Below, piece after piece: positions 14,054 through 15,452 of a DNA stretch of 15,452 bases. Made by a program: the position numbers and the translations under genes. The DNA is from JAWMQL01 sp033283165 (GTDB taxonomy: Bacteria; Pseudomonadota; Gammaproteobacteria; Pseudomonadales; Halieaceae). Numbering within the stretch: position 1 is the stretch's first letter; each line of letters starts with the position of its first letter. The stretch lies in NCBI GenBank assembly GCA_033283165.1, contig JAWMQL010000016.1, positions 1-15,452 of the forward strand. The letters are read 5' to 3'. The notes below the pieces were generated by a model that was not told the DNA's origin, searched no databases, and saw only the letters and a list, made by a program, of their open reading frames with translations.

Positions 14054-14252
14054 AGGCGCGGTCATTTAAACTGTCGTTACAATCATGCCCACTTGCTATT
14101 ATATTAAGGGTTTGGGGGCTAGATTCAGGTTTCTGCTTCTGTTTCTGATTTTGAGGGTAACCATGTTACTCAACTCAGCTGAGTAAACCGAAATTTCCGC
14201 TTCAGGATTAATGCTATCGCTAGCGGCCGCACCGACATTACAGGTATAAACA

Positions 14253-14711
14253 ATGATCATGTATCGAATCCGGGCAACGGCAGCGACCGTATCGCTTCTA
14301 GGAGCCGTCTTTGCAATGCCAGTAGTAGCGGAGCCTGAATCCGCACGAGAGCAAGTGTGGGCTGCTGAAAATGCATTCGCGCAAACAATGCGTGAGCGCA
14401 ACCTAGAGGCGTTCGGCGACTTCATTTCTGTTGAGGCAGTTTTCTTTGCTGGAACAACTGTCTTGCGTGGCAGGAGCAAAGTCATCGAGGGTTGGGCTCA
14501 ATACTTCAACGGCTCGGAAGCCCCGTTCTCCTGGGAGCCAGACCAAATCGAAGTTCTTGAGTCTGGTAGCTTGGCGTTGAGTACCGGGCCTGTACGTGAT
14601 CCAACAGGCAAGGTCGTAGCCCGGTTCAACTCAATCTGGCGTCTCGAATCGCCGAATGGCTGGAAAGTCATATTCGATAAGGGCAGCCCTGCGAGTCCGG
14701 GGCCTCAGTAA
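14253..14711 (+). CDS. Exported SnoaL-like / DUF4440 family protein
   Basis: 152-aa protein of the NTF2-like superfamily. The order VWAAENAFAQTMRERN, FISVEAVFF, VLRGRSKVIEGWAQYF, FSWEPDQIEVLESG, VARFNSIWRLESPNGWKVIFDKGS is typical of DUF4440/SnoaL-like domains (about residues 34-146). A signal peptide covers 1-26 (basic start, hydrophobic core, V-V-A cleavage), so the domain acts outside the cytoplasm. Members are ligand-binding or isomerase-type proteins, and the ligand here is unknown. The ATG at 14253 is supported by AGG at 14242-14244. A perfect palindrome ACTCAGCTGAGT (14173-14184) lies upstream. A 63-bp element begins 56 nt after the stop. Confidence 0.8.
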   Translation: MIMYRIRATAATVSLLGAVFAMPVVAEPESAREQVWAAENAFAQTMRERNLEAFGDFISVEAVFFAGTTVLRGRSKVIEGWAQYFNGSEAPFSWEPDQIEVLESGSLALSTGPVRDPTGKVVARFNSIWRLESPNGWKVIFDKGSPASPGPQ

Positions 14712-14767
14712 CGCCTGATACAAAATTCGTTTGGACGCCAGACAATGCTACACGCCTGGCCCGGTTT

Positions 14768-14830
14768 TAGGTGGAAGCATCCGATACCACTTGGCCTGGA
14801 TTGGTTGTGTGTAAGTGGCCGCTTTCGCCT
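14768..14830 (+). repeat. 63-bp gene-associated element, copy R4
   Basis: Begins TAGGTGGAAGC and ends GGCCGCTTTCGCCT, exactly 63 bp. The interior shows no similarity to R1-R3 beyond the ends. The ends pair as AGGTGGAAGC / GCTTTCGCCT, with one G-T wobble and one mismatch. Confidence 0.75.
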
Positions 14831-14886
14831 ATACGAGGACTGGAGACTATGCTTCTTGACTGGTGTTTGATCAAGGAGCCATCGAC

Positions 14887-15258
14887 ATGTCTGAGTATGA
14901 ATTAAACGATGCAATCCAGGCCATCAGCAGCAACCTGATTGCGGGAGAGGCACTATTTCTTACGGTCCTTTCAGCGTACGCAGTGATAGCGTTCACGGTA
15001 GGCAAAAAGCTGACTACTTATCAGATCACCTTCGTGAATTTTGTATTCATTGGCTTTGTCATTACAAACGTTGGCGCGCTCCAGGGCATGAGTTCTCAGG
15101 TTTTTGATTATGGGGAGAGACTGATCGAACTCAGAGGCGATAACCTCGTACAAGAGGCTGTGGGACAAGGTGTTCGATTTACAATGTTCACGACTCGCAT
15201 ACTGATGAGCGTTGGAGCTTTCGTCTTCATGTGGCAGGTAAGACACCCTTCGCCCTAG
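14887..15258 (+). CDS. Small three-helix membrane protein (family A, copy 2)
   Basis: 123-aa protein, predicted helices at about 20-38, 46-66 and 102-117, ending FMWQVRHPSP. It is strongly similar to the protein at 8429-8803 at both ends, while the linker between helices 2 and 3 has diverged. The start is well supported: GGAG at 14875-14878, 8 nt before the ATG, which also aligns with the relatives' start. The 5' leader also resembles that of copy 1 (GCTTCTTGACTGGTGTTTGATCA against GCATTCTTGTTGGTGTTCAAATCA), so leader and gene were probably duplicated together. Elements flank it at 14768-14830 and 15269-15331. Function unknown. Confidence 0.82.
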   Translation: MSEYELNDAIQAISSNLIAGEALFLTVLSAYAVIAFTVGKKLTTYQITFVNFVFIGFVITNVGALQGMSSQVFDYGERLIELRGDNLVQEAVGQGVRFTMFTTRILMSVGAFVFMWQVRHPSP

Positions 15259-15268
15259 TGACTGCTTC

Positions 15269-15331
15269 GAGGTGCGAGAGGCCTTAAGACGGTGGGTGAG
15301 GCCAGATTACGGCTAGGGTCCGCTATCGCCT
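15269..15331 (+). repeat. 63-bp gene-associated element, copy R3
   Basis: Begins GAGGTGCGAG and ends GTCCGCTATCGCCT, exactly 63 bp, 10 nt after the stop of the preceding gene. The interior shares GGTGAGGCCAGA-like and GGCTAGGGTCC blocks with R1 and R2. Its last base coincides with the end of an IS30-family insertion sequence. Confidence 0.8.
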
Positions 15332-15452
15332 GCGAATTCAATCGGTCGATGCAACACACGCATTAAATCTAGCAGCTGGCGTTTCATAGTCCAGGGTTTT
15401 CCTGGGTCGCTCGTTCAGCTCTCTCGCAATCCAGTCCAGCTTCGCCTGGGTG
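15331..15452 (-). mobile_element. IS30-family insertion sequence, right end (cut by window edge)
   Basis: The window ends inside an IS. Its terminal bases (15331 onward: TGCGAATTCAATCGGTCGA, then TGCAACA) resemble the IS30 terminal inverted repeat as I remember it (TGTAGATTCAATTGGTCAA, then CGCAACA). The transposase stop codon sits inside this repeat, as in IS30. The other end, and any target duplication, lie outside the window. Confidence 0.75.
15338..15452 (-). CDS. IS30-family transposase, C-terminal 37 residues (partial)
   Basis: The minus-strand frame reads LDWIARELNERPRKTLDYET followed by PAARFNACVASTD and a stop. The LN-x-RPRKTL-x-[FY]-x-TPA motif is the hallmark of the IS30 transposase C-terminus, after the last catalytic Glu of the DDE domain, and the ending parallels the VALTD of IS30. 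The rest of the gene is beyond the window. It faces the plus-strand array. Confidence 0.88.
   Translation of the reverse strand, partial: TQAKLDWIARELNERPRKTLDYETPAARFNACVASTD

Noticed and set aside
8358..15331. Classical integron with attC sites
   Set aside because: The elements lack RYYYAAC and GTTRRRY core sites, and no IntI-type integrase with its extra domain is present. Only the general architecture is similar.
8358..15331. CRISPR array
   Set aside because: Repeat copies are separated by whole genes rather than short spacers, have variable interiors, and no cas genes are present.

Overview
The window looks like chromosomal DNA of a proteobacterium, most likely a marine gammaproteobacterium. 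The evidence is the tightly overlapping block LMW-PTP, murB, uvrC, pgsA followed by tRNA-Gly(GCC), an E. coli-length MurB and a UvrC whose four cluster cysteines fall at the E. coli positions. Genus assignment is not possible from sequence alone.

Region 1 (1-4116, all minus strand) is a compact, GC-rich housekeeping block: a low-molecular-weight tyrosine phosphatase, murB (peptidoglycan precursor), uvrC (excision repair) and pgsA (phosphatidylglycerol synthesis). Neighbouring genes overlap by 11, 4 and 4 nt. They are followed by a truncated tRNA-Gly and then the 5' end of a second, identical tRNA-Gly that runs off the window.

Region 2 (about 4117-9700) is visibly less GC-rich and gene-poor, with mixed strands. 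It holds an unrecognised 121-aa protein, a DUF1992/DnaJC28-like protein, a small exported Cys/His protein, a GST-family protein, an exported 233-aa protein, a small three-helix membrane protein plus a frameshifted relative of it, and an N-terminally anchored membrane protein.

Region 3 (about 9750-15452) starts with a fragment of a tyrosine recombinase. It continues as a run of plus-strand single genes: a Cys-rich protein, an anchored membrane protein, a sulfotransferase, a three-helix protein, a polytopic membrane protein, an exported SnoaL/DUF4440-like protein and another three-helix protein. It ends in an IS30-family insertion sequence.

The most striking feature is a family of about 63-bp elements. 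They have conserved, mutually inverted ends (GAGGTGGAAGC at the left, GTCCGCTATCGCCT at the right) and a mostly variable interior. Six clear copies are exactly 63 bp (10581, 11246, 12511, 14768 and 15269 on plus; 8859-8921 on minus), one is 73 bp (13981), and there are half or decayed copies. Each clear copy lies 3' of one gene and in the same orientation as that gene, so the region reads as 'gene + 3' element' units. The clear units point away from the recombinase fragment at 9.75-10.0 kb on both sides. This resembles integron cassettes with attC sites, but the integron core sequences are missing. It may be an undescribed cassette-like system or a gene-associated palindromic repeat family; the sequence alone cannot decide between these.
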